Source: Monodelphis domestica | Taxonomy: Eukaryota > Chordata > Mammalia > Didelphimorphia > Didelphidae | Direction: 5' to 3' | DNA: 64,000 nt | NCBI RefSeq assembly: GCF_027887165.1 | Contig: NC_077230.1 | Span: 265,303,943 to 265,367,942, forward strand | Shown here: positions 51,000-62,509 of the stretch, piece after piece | Layout of the letters: every line of letters starts with the position of its first letter | Position numbering within the stretch: the stretch's first letter is position 1 | Translations under genes and position numbers: made by a program | Notes under the pieces: model-generated | Told to the model about the DNA's origin: nothing | Database searches by the model: none | Seen by the model: the letters and a program-made list of their open reading frames with translations, nothing else

Positions 51000-51770
51000 G
51001 AGTAGTTTCTCTATGTGAGATCTTGGCAAAGTTGCCCAGTTTTTCTCCCATGATGCCAGTCTGGCTTGCAAACTGTTGCTGTGTTAAAACTGTACACAAG
51101 ATGGTATATTAAGATGTAATTATAATTAGTTGTGTCCCAGACATTTAATTTGGATGTGGCATTAACTTTAGTAGCAGCTAATGGGGCTTTGCTTCATCAC
51201 ATGAAGGTTTGTTCCATTTTCAGAGGAAGCAAATAGGAAAAGAACTGGATGCTGACCAATATTACTAAGGGCCTGGAGATTCTGACCTCATTCAAACCTG
51301 TCTTGGGCATTAGCAATCTTCCATTAGGATGCAGGTTATTGAATGGTAAATCAATCAAATCTGAATAGGCAACAGGCTCTGTTTTTCCCTTAATAGCAAG
51401 TAAAGAGTCAACTGCCAAACCATTTAACTTTTCTGTACAAGACAGAGTAATACAGATTGATGCTCAGAGGGAAGAAATTTCGAGGTGGTACATTCCAGGA
51501 ATGCGGGATAATTTGTGCAAAGGTATGAATATGGAATTCCATATGTGAGAAGCAGCAAGAAAACAAGTTTGTGCAAAGGCAAAAGGATCACGTAATATAA
51601 TTGGAGATTTGGATAAACCTTCCTGGGAAGGAGAAATTAACTTTGCTCTTTTTGGCCTCAGAGGGCAGAAAAAGGACCAATAAATGGGATTTGCACTGAG
51701 GTAAGTTCCATATGCTCTCTAAGAGCCTGGATAGCTCATTCAGCAGAGGATTAGACTGTCAACATTAGTT
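51000..51770. other. Intergenic non-repeat stretch, candidate conserved element
   Basis: No named repeat. Contains clustered TAATTA-type motifs near 51115-51135 (gtaattataattagttg) and reads as single-copy sequence. Confidence 0.3.
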
Positions 51771-51774
51771 AGAT

Positions 51775-52018
51775 GGGGGCAGTGAATAGAGTACTAAACT
51801 TGGAGTCAGGAAGACTCATCTTCCCATGTTCAATTCTAGCCTTAGTCTATAACCAACTAGCTGTGTGACCCTGGGCAAGTCACTTAACCCTGTTTGCCTC
51901 AGTTGCCTCATCAGTCAAATGAGCTGGGGATGGAAATGGCAAACCACTCTAAGATCTTTGCCAAGAAAACCCTAAATGGGGTCAGGAGGAATCAGACACA
52001 ACTGAAAAAAAGGCTGAA
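51775..52018 (+). repeat. Marsupial SINE (type 1), near full length
   Basis: Reads 'gggggcagtgaatagagtac', 'gtgtgaccctgggcaagtca', 'ggatggaaatggcaaaccac', 'aatcagacacaactgaaaaa'. Confidence 0.85.
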
Positions 52019-52162
52019 CAAGTTTATTTTGCTAAACATTTCCCAAATTCATTTTAATCTTGTCCAGACCGCCACACTAGGGATTTTTGCAGGCCATTTG
52101 AACTAGTGGAATATTACAGTGTCTTAAGACTTAGGTGTCAAATATACAGCTTTGGAGGAGGG

Positions 52163-52350
52163 GAAGGAAAGAAGGAAGGAAGGAAGGAAGGAAGGAAGGA
52201 AGGAAGGAAGGAAGGAAGGAAGGAAGGAAGGAAGGAAGGAAGGAAGGAAGGAAGGAAAGAAGGAAGGAAGGAAGGAAGGAAGGAAGGAAGGAAGGAAAGA
52301 AGGAAGGAAGGAAGGAAGGAAGGAAGGAAGGAAGGAAGGAAGGAAGGAGG
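52163..52350. repeat. (GGAA)n microsatellite
   Basis: About 45 GGAA/GAAG units, broken only by two 'aaag' variants near 52257 and 52297. Three overlapping EGRK-repeat open frames here are artefacts. Confidence 0.97.
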
Positions 52351-52399
52351 GAGAAGAAAGGATAGGGACTCTATCTGTGATTTGGTTAGTATAGGGAAC

Positions 52400-53310
52400 T
52401 CTTGAGCGGCAATACTCTCTCCATCAATTCAGGTTGGCATCTTTTCTGCAACATATGATCTTAGAGAGCTTCCTAGAGCACTAAAAGGTTAAGTGATTTG
52501 TCAAAGATCATGTGTCTCAGAAACAGGATTTGAATGGAGGTCTTGTCTGGCTCTATATGATATTTACATACAGTTTCTTCCTTTAGATAAGCTGCTAGAG
52601 GGTATATTCTCTTTCATTTTTGTCTTTGAATCCTCAGTTCTTTGCACGATGTTTGGCACATAGTAAGTACTTTATGAATGCATGTTCAATAACCGATTAG
52701 TGGCTTCTTGTATTTTTATACTTAAAACTTAACACAGTCTTATAAATGTATTTTGATTCATTCATAACTATAGAATTGTTAATATGATTATATAATATTC
52801 AATATAGAATATATAATAATCCATTCTTGCCTTCAAGGAGTTTATGCTCTACTAGAAGTCTCCAAGTGTAAGAGTCCAACAACAGCTTTCAATGCCTGCT
52901 GCTCAAAGATGTAGGCAAGTACCTTCATCTTTCTAGACTTCAGAATTCTTATTTGTAAAATAAGGGGATTAGGTTGGATGATCTTTCTTCATTCTATGAC
53001 ACAGTTTCAAAGAAATAACTCTTACTTGTAGAAATTTCATCAGGGGGGACCTCAGATTTCATTATTTAGTTGATATGATAATTAGTTTTGCTGAATTGTT
53101 TTTCTTTGATTGTATTTTTTGTTATAAAGGATGGCTCACTGGTGGGGGAGGAAGAAGAATATATTCTGAAATTAAGATAATGCAAAAACAAAAGATTCTA
53201 ACAATTAAAAAAGATTCTGAGACTCTGATCATAGGCAGACTTTCAAAATAAGATTAAATAGACTAATTTATCTGTCTAGTACTAATACAATTTTTTTCCT
53301 TGGGGCCAAT
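52400..53310. other. Intergenic stretch with weak MIR/L2 traces
   Basis: An L2-like tail ('tttggcacatagtaagtact', 'tttatgaatgcatgt') at about 52600-52690; otherwise nothing recognised. Confidence 0.4.
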
Positions 53311-53314
53311 TGTA

Positions 53315-54620
53315 TCAGTCAATCAGCAAGCATTTATTAAATGCCAACTATGCACCAAGGACTTTTAAGAACTGAGAATACAAAGAAAGGTAAAAAGTCC
53401 CCATCCTAGAGGCATTCATGGTCAAATGGGGGAGACAGCATACAAATAGCTATGTACAAATAAGTTACATCCATATATAAATTAGAGATAGCCAACAGTG
53501 GAAAGACATTAGCATTAAAAGGATGGTGAAAGATGGTATTTTAGCTGAGATTTGAGGGAAGCCAGGGAAACCAGGAGGCAGAGATGAGGAAGAAAAACAT
53601 TCTAGGCATGGAGCTCAGCCTGAAAATACCTGGAGTTAGGAGATATGGAATGTCTTCTTCAAGGAACAGAAAGGATGCTAATGGCTTTGGATCAAAAATT
53701 ATATGGGAGAGAAGTAAGGTGTAAGGAAACGGAAAAGATTAGAGGAGGTTATGAGAGATTTTGAATGCCAGATGATTTTATATTTGATCCTAGAATTGAT
53801 AAAGAGTCTCTGGAGTTTATCAAGTGGAGGAGTAACATGGTCATACCTTAACCTTAGGACAATCCCTTTGACTAAGCTATGTGGAAGAGATAGACTAGAT
53901 AGATAGACTAGATAGGAAGATAGATAGACTAGAGTGGGGAGAGATTTGTGTTAGGGAGAACAACCAGCAGGCTATTACAACAGTCAAGGCATGAGATAAT
54001 GTTGGCCTCTACTAGGGTAGTGGCAGTTCAGAAGAGAAAAATCTTCAAGAGTTGTTAGGAAAGCAAAATTGACAGGCCTTGGCAAAAGATTGGATATGGA
54101 GGTGGGCATGAAAGGTAATGAGGAGATGAGAATGGCACCTGTGTTGTGAGCCTGGGTGAGTGGGAGATTGGTGGTAACCTCAATAATAATAGAGAGTTAG
54201 GAGGGAGGAGAGAGGTTGGGTGTGAAAATAATGAATTCAGTTTTAGACATGATGATTTTAAGAAGTCCATGAGATACCCACTCCTAGATGTCTAAGGAGC
54301 AGTTAGGGATGTGAAATTGGAGAACAGCAGAGACTTTAGAGTTAGATACATAGAGAATCATCAACTCAGGATGAAAATTGAATCCATGAAAGTTAGTGAG
54401 ATCACAAAGTAGAATAGTGTAGAAAGAAGAGAAGAGGGCTCAGAACAGAGCCTTATGGGACACTCCTCCTATAGGAGGAAAGATTTGAGAGAAGATACAG
54501 CAAAAGGATTGAGAGAGGAGAACCAGGAGAGAACATCAGGATAATCTAGAGAGAATAATGTATTTTTCAGGTAATAATAGGATTAAGAGGATGATAATTT
54601 TTTGTGTGTGGTTGAGGTAA
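53315..54620 (+). repeat. Unnamed long repeat 'A', longest copy
   Basis: Starts 'tcagcaagcatttattaaat', then 'gctgagatttgagggaagcc', 'ttttatatttgatcctagaa', 'gcaggctattacaacagtca', 'gacaggccttggcaaaagat', 'gaattcagttttagacatga', 'gaggagaaccaggagagaac'. It includes a short GATA-rich patch at 53889-53930. No coding content is seen. Confidence 0.7.
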
Positions 54621-54639
54621 GGTGGAGTATATAACAGTG

Positions 54640-55765
54640 AAAATTAAGGTAGACTGAGGCAGAAAGTCCCCAGAATGATCAGTTTATTAGTAATATGGAA
54701 ATTTACCAATAAACAGGATCTCAGCTTCTCTAGCAAAACTAGCATCCTGAAGCTGTCTTTTATACTTCTGGGAAGAACAGAAAATAGGAAGGCTAGCATC
54801 ATCGATAGAATATGATTGGATGAAAATTGGAAATGAGGGCTAACCACAATCACCTCTTCCCTTCTTTAATTATTTGAAATCAGCTATAAGGACAGAGAGA
54901 GCAAACCATCCTTAAAAGATAGCTTGGTGTGTAAAGAAACTAGATCAGATACTCTGATGTATACCTGTATACATTCAGAGGCAACAGATTTCCTTAATGT
55001 AAAACAGTGATTAATAGAGCTGAATTTCTTTTTTAAAATTTATTTTGATTGCCATGCAAAACACTTCTACATTGGTCATTGTTGTAAGAGTAAACTCATG
55101 CATAAACAGAACGCCCAAATAAAAATCATAAATACACTGATGTGAAAGACAACTCCAAATGTTCTTTCTCTGGAGGTGGATAACATTCTCTGTGACAAGT
55201 ATTTCAGGATTGTCCTAGAACATTGCTTTGCTGAGAGTAGCCAAGTTTTCACAGATAATCATGGTACAATATTGCTGTCATTGGATATGCTTTCCTCTCC
55301 CTTATGCTTATTTCACTCTGCTTCAGTTCCTGCAGATTTTTCTAGCTTTTTCTGAAATCATATTGCTTATCATTTCTTATATCAAAACAGTATTTCATCA
55401 TCAACACGCATCACAATTTGTTCAGTCATTCTCTAATGGATGGACATCCCTTCAATTTCCAATTCTTTGCCACTACAAAATGAGCTGCAATAAATAGTTT
55501 TGTGCAAATAGGACTTTTCCCCCTTTCTATTATATCTTTGGGATATAGACCCAGTCGTGATTTTACTGGATCAAAGGGCATGCACAGTTTTGTATCCCTT
55601 TGGGCATAGGAGAACTGAATTTCTGAACTTAACTGATTACAGCCCAGCTAAATTTCTGAATTAAGGTCAGAGACAAAAAGTCACGACTTAGGAAATGACA
55701 GGAAAAAATCAATCGCCTATAAATAAGATTCATGGAAAAATACAGAATCAATTGGATTATTTCAA
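54640..55765 (-). mobile_element. LTR-like fossil repeat (copy 2), interrupted by an L1
   Basis: Parts at 54640-55020 and 55625-55765 are collinear with 25650-26110. The minus strand shows an AATAAA near 54685 followed by a U5-like end. The gap is an L1 tail with its own duplications. Old and broken; no coding parts seen. Confidence 0.45.
55016..55624 (-). repeat. L1 3' end inserted in the LTR-like repeat
   Basis: AGAGCTGAATTTCT at 55016-55029 and AGAACTGAATTTCT at 55611-55624 (13 of 14) flank an inverted L1 3' UTR: 'ttctctggaggtggataaca', 'tatttcatcatcaacacgca', 'atttgttcagtcattctcta', 'ttactggatcaaagggcatg'. Confidence 0.85.
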
Positions 55766-55869
55766 GTAGATCATTTAAAATGAGTAAATTGAGGAACTTT
55801 GAACTTAGCATGTTTGCACGAGTATCAGGTAGAGGGGGGACAGTAAATGAGATTTGAATAATGACCACA

Positions 55870-57040
55870 GGGATTTCAGAATCACTGTATGATAAAGAAA
55901 TTTCTACCAGGGGGAAATGTGTTAATCATTGAAGAATGAGTTCATGTAGGCTTTCATTGATCATAGGGGTTTGTTTTCAGGTTTAAGTTCTCTCAGGGCT
56001 TTGGGCAGTGCAGGTATGGAGATAAGTGCCAGGAAATGAAGGAATGATGTTACTCTTCCCTTTCCCATAGGGAGGAGACCATAGTGAAGATTTGCTATAA
56101 TGGTCTTCTTTCTATCTAGAAGGGAAGTTTAATGCTTGTTCAAATGCCTTGTCTTTTCTTCTCAGGAAGCCTAGAGAGCAACACAGAAGACCCAGAGAGA
56201 TGGAATGGAATTTTATTCCCTTTTGTTAAGGTCAGGAGATTGGTATTCGATGAGAATCATGATGGCAATGGCTCAAAAAGAATGGACCTGAAGACCAGAA
56301 ATATGATTGATTTAGATTGCTTCAGATTTTGACTCTGACTCTTACAGCCGGGAAATTTATTGAACTTTTCCACATATTTGTTTTCTTATCTATAAATGGA
56401 GAGGATAAGAATTCCATTATCAGTAGTCATGAGGTAGATGTGTGTATATAACATGCCAATTATTATTATTATGTCCTCCCTAGATACTGTCACATTTCCA
56501 TGCACTTCTCTTACCAATGAATCAACAACCATTTATTAGTGTATACTACTATATAACAGAATTACTATGTGTTCTTGAACAGAGGAGAGTTCTTAAATCT
56601 CTTGACTGGGACACCTGTTAAAGAGTGTTGCTTAGTAATGCTGCACCCTATAGCTGTTGCCCTAGGTTCTCATTTGTGTTTCCTATTAAGGTTACTGGAG
56701 GGGCTGGAAGAGCTTGATTGAGCTGTCTTTGAATACAGTTACAATAGGACTGTGCCAGATGAGTCAGCCCAACCTCCCACCTCCCACCTCCCACCTCTTG
56801 CCTCTTCCCTGTTTTGCACACTACATTTTTATCATTATGTTTCACATTAGCAGCTTGATCTGAGGCTTAGGGGTCAATTTTAACCCGTGTAAAGTGGAAA
56901 ATGTTACATTTTTATTAGCACCTCTGATAAGAGATTTTGAAAATGAGGTACAAACAAGCTCAAATGAGATTTAGGGATTGCAAAGAATTCTGCCTCAACT
57001 ATGCAGCAAGGAATCAGCCTTACCCACTAGATTCCTCCTT
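55870..57040. other. Intergenic stretch, small CCTCCCA repeat
   Basis: A short (CCTCCCA)n run at about 56772-56796. No gene or named repeat. Confidence 0.4.
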
Positions 57041-57044
57041 CCTT

Positions 57045-57215
57045 ACCTTCCATTTTAGAAGCCATATTGGGTATTGGTTCCAAGGCAGAAAAGTGGGAAG
57101 GGTTAGGCAATTGGGGTTAAACGACTTGCCCAGGGTCATGTAACTATATTTGGACTCAGAATCTTCTGTCTCTAGGCTTGACTCCCAATCTCCTAAACTA
57201 CCTAGTTTCCCTCCA
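57045..57215 (-). repeat. Marsupial SINE (type 2), inverted
   Basis: Reads 'ccttaccttccattttagaa', 'attggttccaaggcagaaaa', 'gacttgcccagggtcatgta', 'aaactacctagtttccct'. Confidence 0.75.
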
Positions 57216-57442
57216 CTGACTAGATTCTTAATCCTGCCCCACTCAGTAAATCAGGATATGGTGGCTCCAGATCTCTTCCCCCTCTATGTGGACAGGACTT
57301 CTAATGCTCAAAAGCAACCACTTTGATGTCTATTAATAACTTGGTACCACTAGAAAGCTTAATTAAGGGAGGTAAAGCTTGAGCCTGCCCACCCCAGCCA
57401 AACAAGTCCAAGCCCTGGCTTTGTTGCCTTTTCTTAATTTAT

Positions 57443-57443
<1 letters not shown>

Positions 57444-57495
<52 letters not shown>
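57444..57495. repeat. (GT)n microsatellite
   Basis: About 25 uninterrupted GT units. Confidence 0.97.
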
Positions 57496-57689
57496 TACTG
57501 TTTCTATTATAGCCCCAGTGGGGTTTTACCCATTCTACTGCTCTACATTCTAACCTAATTTGGTCCATATCCTTGTATTCTTTTCTACTTTGGGTGTTGT
57601 TTTCCCTCTCAGTTCTTCCTTTGGGTAGAAACTTCATTTTGTCTGGTTACTCAAAGGGGTTGTTAGCCTAGACTGCTACCAATCTGTTA

Positions 57690-58560
57690 GGGGTAAATTT
57701 ATGGTTGGACTGAATATATATTTTTAGATGGTTGCCAGGGATTTAAAGTCTAAATCCCAATGAAATACTCAAGTCAGAATGGAATTTTATGGTGGTTTAT
57801 TTACAACAGAAGGAAGAAATTAAGAATGAGAGAGAGGAAAAAGGGAAGTTGCCCCGGCCTGTTCTGAATCCGGCAGGAGTTCAGAGGCCTCAGCCAAGGG
57901 AACTTTCCAGAGGCTGTTGCCTCCAGAAAAAACCTACAAGGAAAGAGAAGTAAGCCTTGCACTCATCACATGAGAGTCTAAAGGAAGCAGTCTGTGGTCT
58001 CACACTGGAGTTCCTCCATAGTTAAGTTCCACAGTTAAGTTCCACCGGGAAGACCCTCTCTCAGGAAGTGATGCAAAATATAAAGGCAGTTCTTTATGTC
58101 ACTTCCTGTGTCTCACATGTACCAATGGTGGTTTAAACTTGGCTTTTGGACAGCCCAGGGGGTCAGTCAGTTGTTTCTGATTTATCAATTGCTAGTACAC
58201 GTGGGTCATAGATCTTCCTCCCCCACACTTAATCCTTAAGTGGGGGTGTATACATTCCTGGTTACTAAAATTCTAAAGACTAAGCAAGGTGAAGTAAATC
58301 TAAAAATTCACCATCTCCCCTGATGATGATTGGGAGACTAGTCTCCCCAACTGCTCACTTAACATAATCATCTTGTACCTCTAAATCTTCTAACTATAAG
58401 TGCATAAAAAATTTCACAATAGTTAAAGATAAGAGGGGAATAGAAGAGAGAGAAAGCAAAACCAATGTTTTGCTGGGGGCGTTGACAAAAACCAATTAGG
58501 GGGCAGTCCCCTTTTGGCATAAGGGTATACATTCAAAATAAATGTTCAATCAACCTTCAG
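57690..58560 (-). mobile_element. LTR-like fossil, inverted
   Basis: On the minus strand an AATAAA at about 57795 is followed by a U5-like block (57757-57799 complement) shared with 46864-46910. Upstream (higher positions) is a U3-like region with 'cttaatccttaagtggggg' and a small GTTAAGTTCCAC repeat at about 58020-58043. Ends and internal parts are not resolved. Old. Confidence 0.4.
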
Positions 58561-60590
58561 TTCAAACAATCACACACAAAGTTCATTCTGGATCTTCTTG
58601 ATGTAGTATAGGCTTTTCAGGCATCTTTCTGAAAACAGTTCATTCTTTGGATTTTAGGAATTAGCAAGCTTCTTTCCTTGAATATCTTTTTCAAACAAAA
58701 ATTTTAAATCTTGGATTTTTATGAAAATACAATTCCCCCTGAAGAGGGTATTAGGAAACATTCAGTTCTGTTCAAGATGCATGGTTGAGTTATGGGGGTG
58801 TATGAATCAATTATCACTTGACTGCATTGCTATGGAAGACCCTCTCATTTTTCTAGTCTCCTTAGTCTATTGAAGAAGAAAACAAATACCAATCAATGAG
58901 GAAACCCACCATTGTCTCAATTATACTCTTATCCCTTAGTCATGAGAAGCGTTTTCCCTACCATGGATCCCTGTTTTTTTACCACTTTACTAAACTGGAG
59001 AGCAGAATTCAATGTGGAGAGTCCCCACACTAAGGCAGATCAGCAACTTATCTGGGACTTAATAAATAAATTCTTAGCACAAGTCTGAGTTAGTCCAAGT
59101 GATTTTCCTAGTCTCACAAAGCTACTAAGTATCAGGGGCAGGATTTGAACCAAGAATGTCCAAACTCTCTACCCACTACACTATACTGTCTTTTCTTTCT
59201 ACTTTTCAATTAGTCTAAAAGAATCAGATTTTGTAAACTGTGGGACAGGGCATTGGGACTTTTTCTTGGCATTTGAAATATGTTCTACATGAGTGTTAAA
59301 TTCTTGAAGGTCTGGAGTCAATGTTAGTTCTGTAGCATAGAAAGCTATGGAGGACCTGGGCACATCTTAATGGTCTGTCAGGAAAAACAGACCGCTGCTC
59401 CTATCAGTAAAAAATTCACCCCAATAGGGCAGTTAGGAACCAGCTCTGCCTCAGTCCTATGGGCAGAATTGCTTTTCTCACAGAGGTGACCCATTTTAAT
59501 ATTTTAGGTGAACTCGTGGTGTTTGTTTTCTCTGACACCTGTTGCCATAGAAAATGGAGAGTAACCATAGTAAATAGATTCTGAAGTTATTGATATAAAA
59601 AGAGCTTGGGATCTGTGATTCTATTAGCCCAGAAAACTTCCAAAGGGAAAATAATTCTCTCTAACAATTTAAGTCAGCAACCACTCCGCCGCTATTAGTC
59701 TGAGAGCAGGGGTTCTACCACGTTTACAGTTTTTGTAGTCCACCATCAAAATTGATAGGGATGCTAAATTTCAGTTAGAGGTTAGCAGAAATAAAGATAA
59801 ATAAAAAACAAAGTTTCTATCACCCAAATCCACAGACTTTATGAAATGTAACCTATTTTAGAGGTTAAATGACTTGCCTAGGGTCTCACAGACAAAGCTA
59901 GAATTTCCTGGCTGCTTGCCAGCCAGTGTGATGGGAAGCCTTTTTGGATCCTAAAAATGACTGGAAAATCATTGACCATTTTCAAGAGATAAAATAAAAA
60001 AGATGCTTCTGAACAAGAATAGATGATCTCTCAGGCTTTAAAAATCCGATGATTCTACTTACTGAGCATCAACCCCACCCTCTTAGAATCACAAAGAGAT
60101 TTCAGGCTGCAATAGCACAATTTAGATAATCAAGTCTCAAAAAAGACTCATATAGAAAGCTGGACTAGCCCTTGATAAAATTGTTCATCAGACCAAGATT
60201 GCCAATTCTTCTTCCTTTTAGGCCCATCATTCCCTCTGAATAGATTTTCTCCAGATGCCCAGTAACCACAGGTGGCCCGATGCTGGCCGACCACCCCTAG
60301 CTTTTACTTTCTGGGTGTGCTCTGTCCCGTTCCTCCTTTGGTCTCTTCTCCCTTTCAGACATACTTGCTGAAAGCCTCCCTCTCTATCTGGTTAGGTAAC
60401 TTGGCTTGCTAATGAGAAAAACTGCACTAAGGTAGTGATGGGTTATTAGCAGTTTGGGGTAGTAATCCTTTTAATAATATGTTTGCATTTTTTCTGAATG
60501 AATACAGAAGTTACTGTTTTGCCACCATAACTAGGTTTTACTCTATGGTCTACCACTTGAATATTCCTTTGCTACAACCCTACCAATCGA
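58560..60590. other. Intergenic stretch, mostly unrecognised
   Basis: An inverted MIR-like fragment at about 59095-59190 ('gtctcacaaagctactaagt', 'aggatttgaaccaagaatgt') and another trace near 59860; the rest is not recognised. Confidence 0.4.
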
Positions 60591-60780
60591 GGCAGTGCCC
60601 TATAATGGAAAGAGTGAGGAATGTGGAACGGGAAGATTTGGGTTTAAATTTGAACCCTGCCCTTTAATACCTGTGTAATGTGTGGCAAGTCACAACCTCT
60701 TTGGATGTGAGTTGCTTCTCTGTAGAATGAGAGGGAAGGACTAGATGACCTAAAGATACCTTTCTGCTCTGTCTATGATC
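60590..60780 (+). repeat. MIR-type SINE
   Basis: Reads 'taatggaaagagtgaggaat', 'gtggcaagtcacaacctctt', 'agaatgagagggaaggacta'. Confidence 0.6.
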
Positions 60781-61079
60781 CTGGCTCCAACCTTCTGCCA
60801 TTCTCTGGCATTTAAAACTTCTCTCCAGGTAACCTCTGCCATTTTTACTCCTGCTCCCAAGATGGTTTTATAATATTTCCCCCCAATCACTGTCCATATA
60901 AGATGTTTGGCCAAGATAAATATACAGATAGATAAGTGGAAATAATGTATGCAGTGAAGTGGTGAGTATAGTTCTTTCCTCTAATTTCAGGACATAGTCT
61001 GGACAAATAGTCTCTAGTCACCATCCACTTGGATTTCCTGCTCAGATTATTAAGCTAGACTCTTTTTTGATTATTATTA

Positions 61080-61170
61080 TTTCCTTTTTAAATTTCTTTA
61101 AACCCTTACCTTCCATCTTAGAATCAATACTAGGTTCTAAGGCAGAAGAGGGGTAAGGATTAGGCTAGAT
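61080..61170 (-). repeat. Short SINE (type 2) fragment, inverted
   Basis: Only the tail end is present: 'acccttaccttccatcttag', 'aatcaatactaggttctaag', 'gcagaagaggggtaagg'. Confidence 0.65.
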
Positions 61171-61389
61171 TCTTGAGTGCTTATAGAACTCAATCAAGAG
61201 GCTCTACAGTTTCCCAGGTTTTCATACAACCAGTACAATGTCATCCATAAATAAAAATATCTGGAGAACCTCAGAATTTATGGAATATTTTTTCAATTTG
61301 GAGCCTTCACTGGCTCTCCTCTACCTTTGTCAAGGAGTATATTAATATTTAAAGACTGGTTTTCTAGGGAAAAAATATGCACAATACAG

Positions 61390-61590
61390 TTTTAAAATTC
61401 CTTACCTTCTGTCTTAGAATCAATATTGTGTATTGGTTCTAAACCAAAAGAGTAATAAGGACCAGGCAATGGAGGTTAAGTGACTTGCCCAGGGTCACAC
61501 AGGTAGGAAGTATCTGAAGTCACATTTGAACCCAAGTCTGCTCAACTCCAGGCCTGGTTCTCTAGTCAATATGCTACCTAGCTGACCTCA
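61390..61590 (-). repeat. Marsupial SINE (type 2), inverted
   Basis: Reads 'ccttaccttctgtcttagaa', 'ggaccaggcaatggaggtta', 'gacttgcccagggtcacaca', 'atgctacctagctgacc'. Confidence 0.8.
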
Positions 61591-61699
61591 TCATACACTT
61601 TTAAGTTTAATCTGCCTTATGAACCCCTTGTCCATCACTATCTTAAGTCTAGATAATAAAAATAAATAAAGCCTCTATTGGGAGCTGTTGCCCATGTCC

Positions 61700-62470
61700 A
61701 AGGTCTAAACGGTCACACTGAAAACTTAACTTTCTTATGAGTGTGTTTGAGCTGGCACTAGCTCACCCCTTCCTTTGTCCAGTGTTCCCTCATTTTATGC
61801 TTCAAATCATTGGAAAGAACATCTGCATCACTGAGATCACAGATCTATTTGAATATGTTAGTATTCTGTCTTTCCCCAAAACTTGTTCCTTCATCCTTCC
61901 ACTACTTCTTCTCTGGTGCACCCATGTTCAAAACCCTCAAGATTTTCTTAGGCTCTTCTCTTCCCTCTCTTGTAAAATCAGGTATCAGATCGTGTTGGTT
62001 CTGACTTTGTATTATCTCTGGATTCTGTCTGCTTGCCTCTAGCATGAGCCTTTGTTATCCTCTGCCTAGTCTATTGTAATAGCCTTCTAAAAACTCACTC
62101 CACTGGCATTCTTACAGTCTATCCTTGATGCTACAGTGAGAATAATTTTTAGGCATCAAAAAAAGAAAGCATAGATTTGATTATGCCACTCTGTCTCAAA
62201 AATCTTCAGTGACTCACTACTGTTTCCCAAATAAAGTTCAAACTCCTCTGCTTGGCATTCAAGGCACAATCTGGCATTGCCCTGTTTTCATCCTCTCCTT
62301 ATGGTGCTCCCCTCTATGCATTCTCTATTTTAGAAAAACTGGACCACTCTCGCTGATCTCTTAATATATCATTTTCTTTCCTCCCTTTGTGTCTTTGTCT
62401 ATCTGTTTCTTGTATCTAGAATTCAATTTAATGCCACAAATATTTATTTTATGCTTACTATTTGCAGTAG
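61700..62470 (+). repeat. L2 LINE, 3' half
   Basis: Follows the L2 consensus: 'ctgcctagtctattgtaata', 'gccttctaaaaactcactcc', 'gattatgccactctgtctca', 'cccaaataaagttcaaactc', 'cttggcattcaaggcacaat'. The open frame at 61737-62042 is part of this repeat. Confidence 0.75.
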
Positions 62471-62509
62471 AGTGGAATGGTCTGCTATTTCTTTTTCACC
62501 ATTCTTTAT

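Noticed and set aside
52106-52405. EGRK-repeat open frames
   Set aside because: GGAA microsatellite read in three frames.
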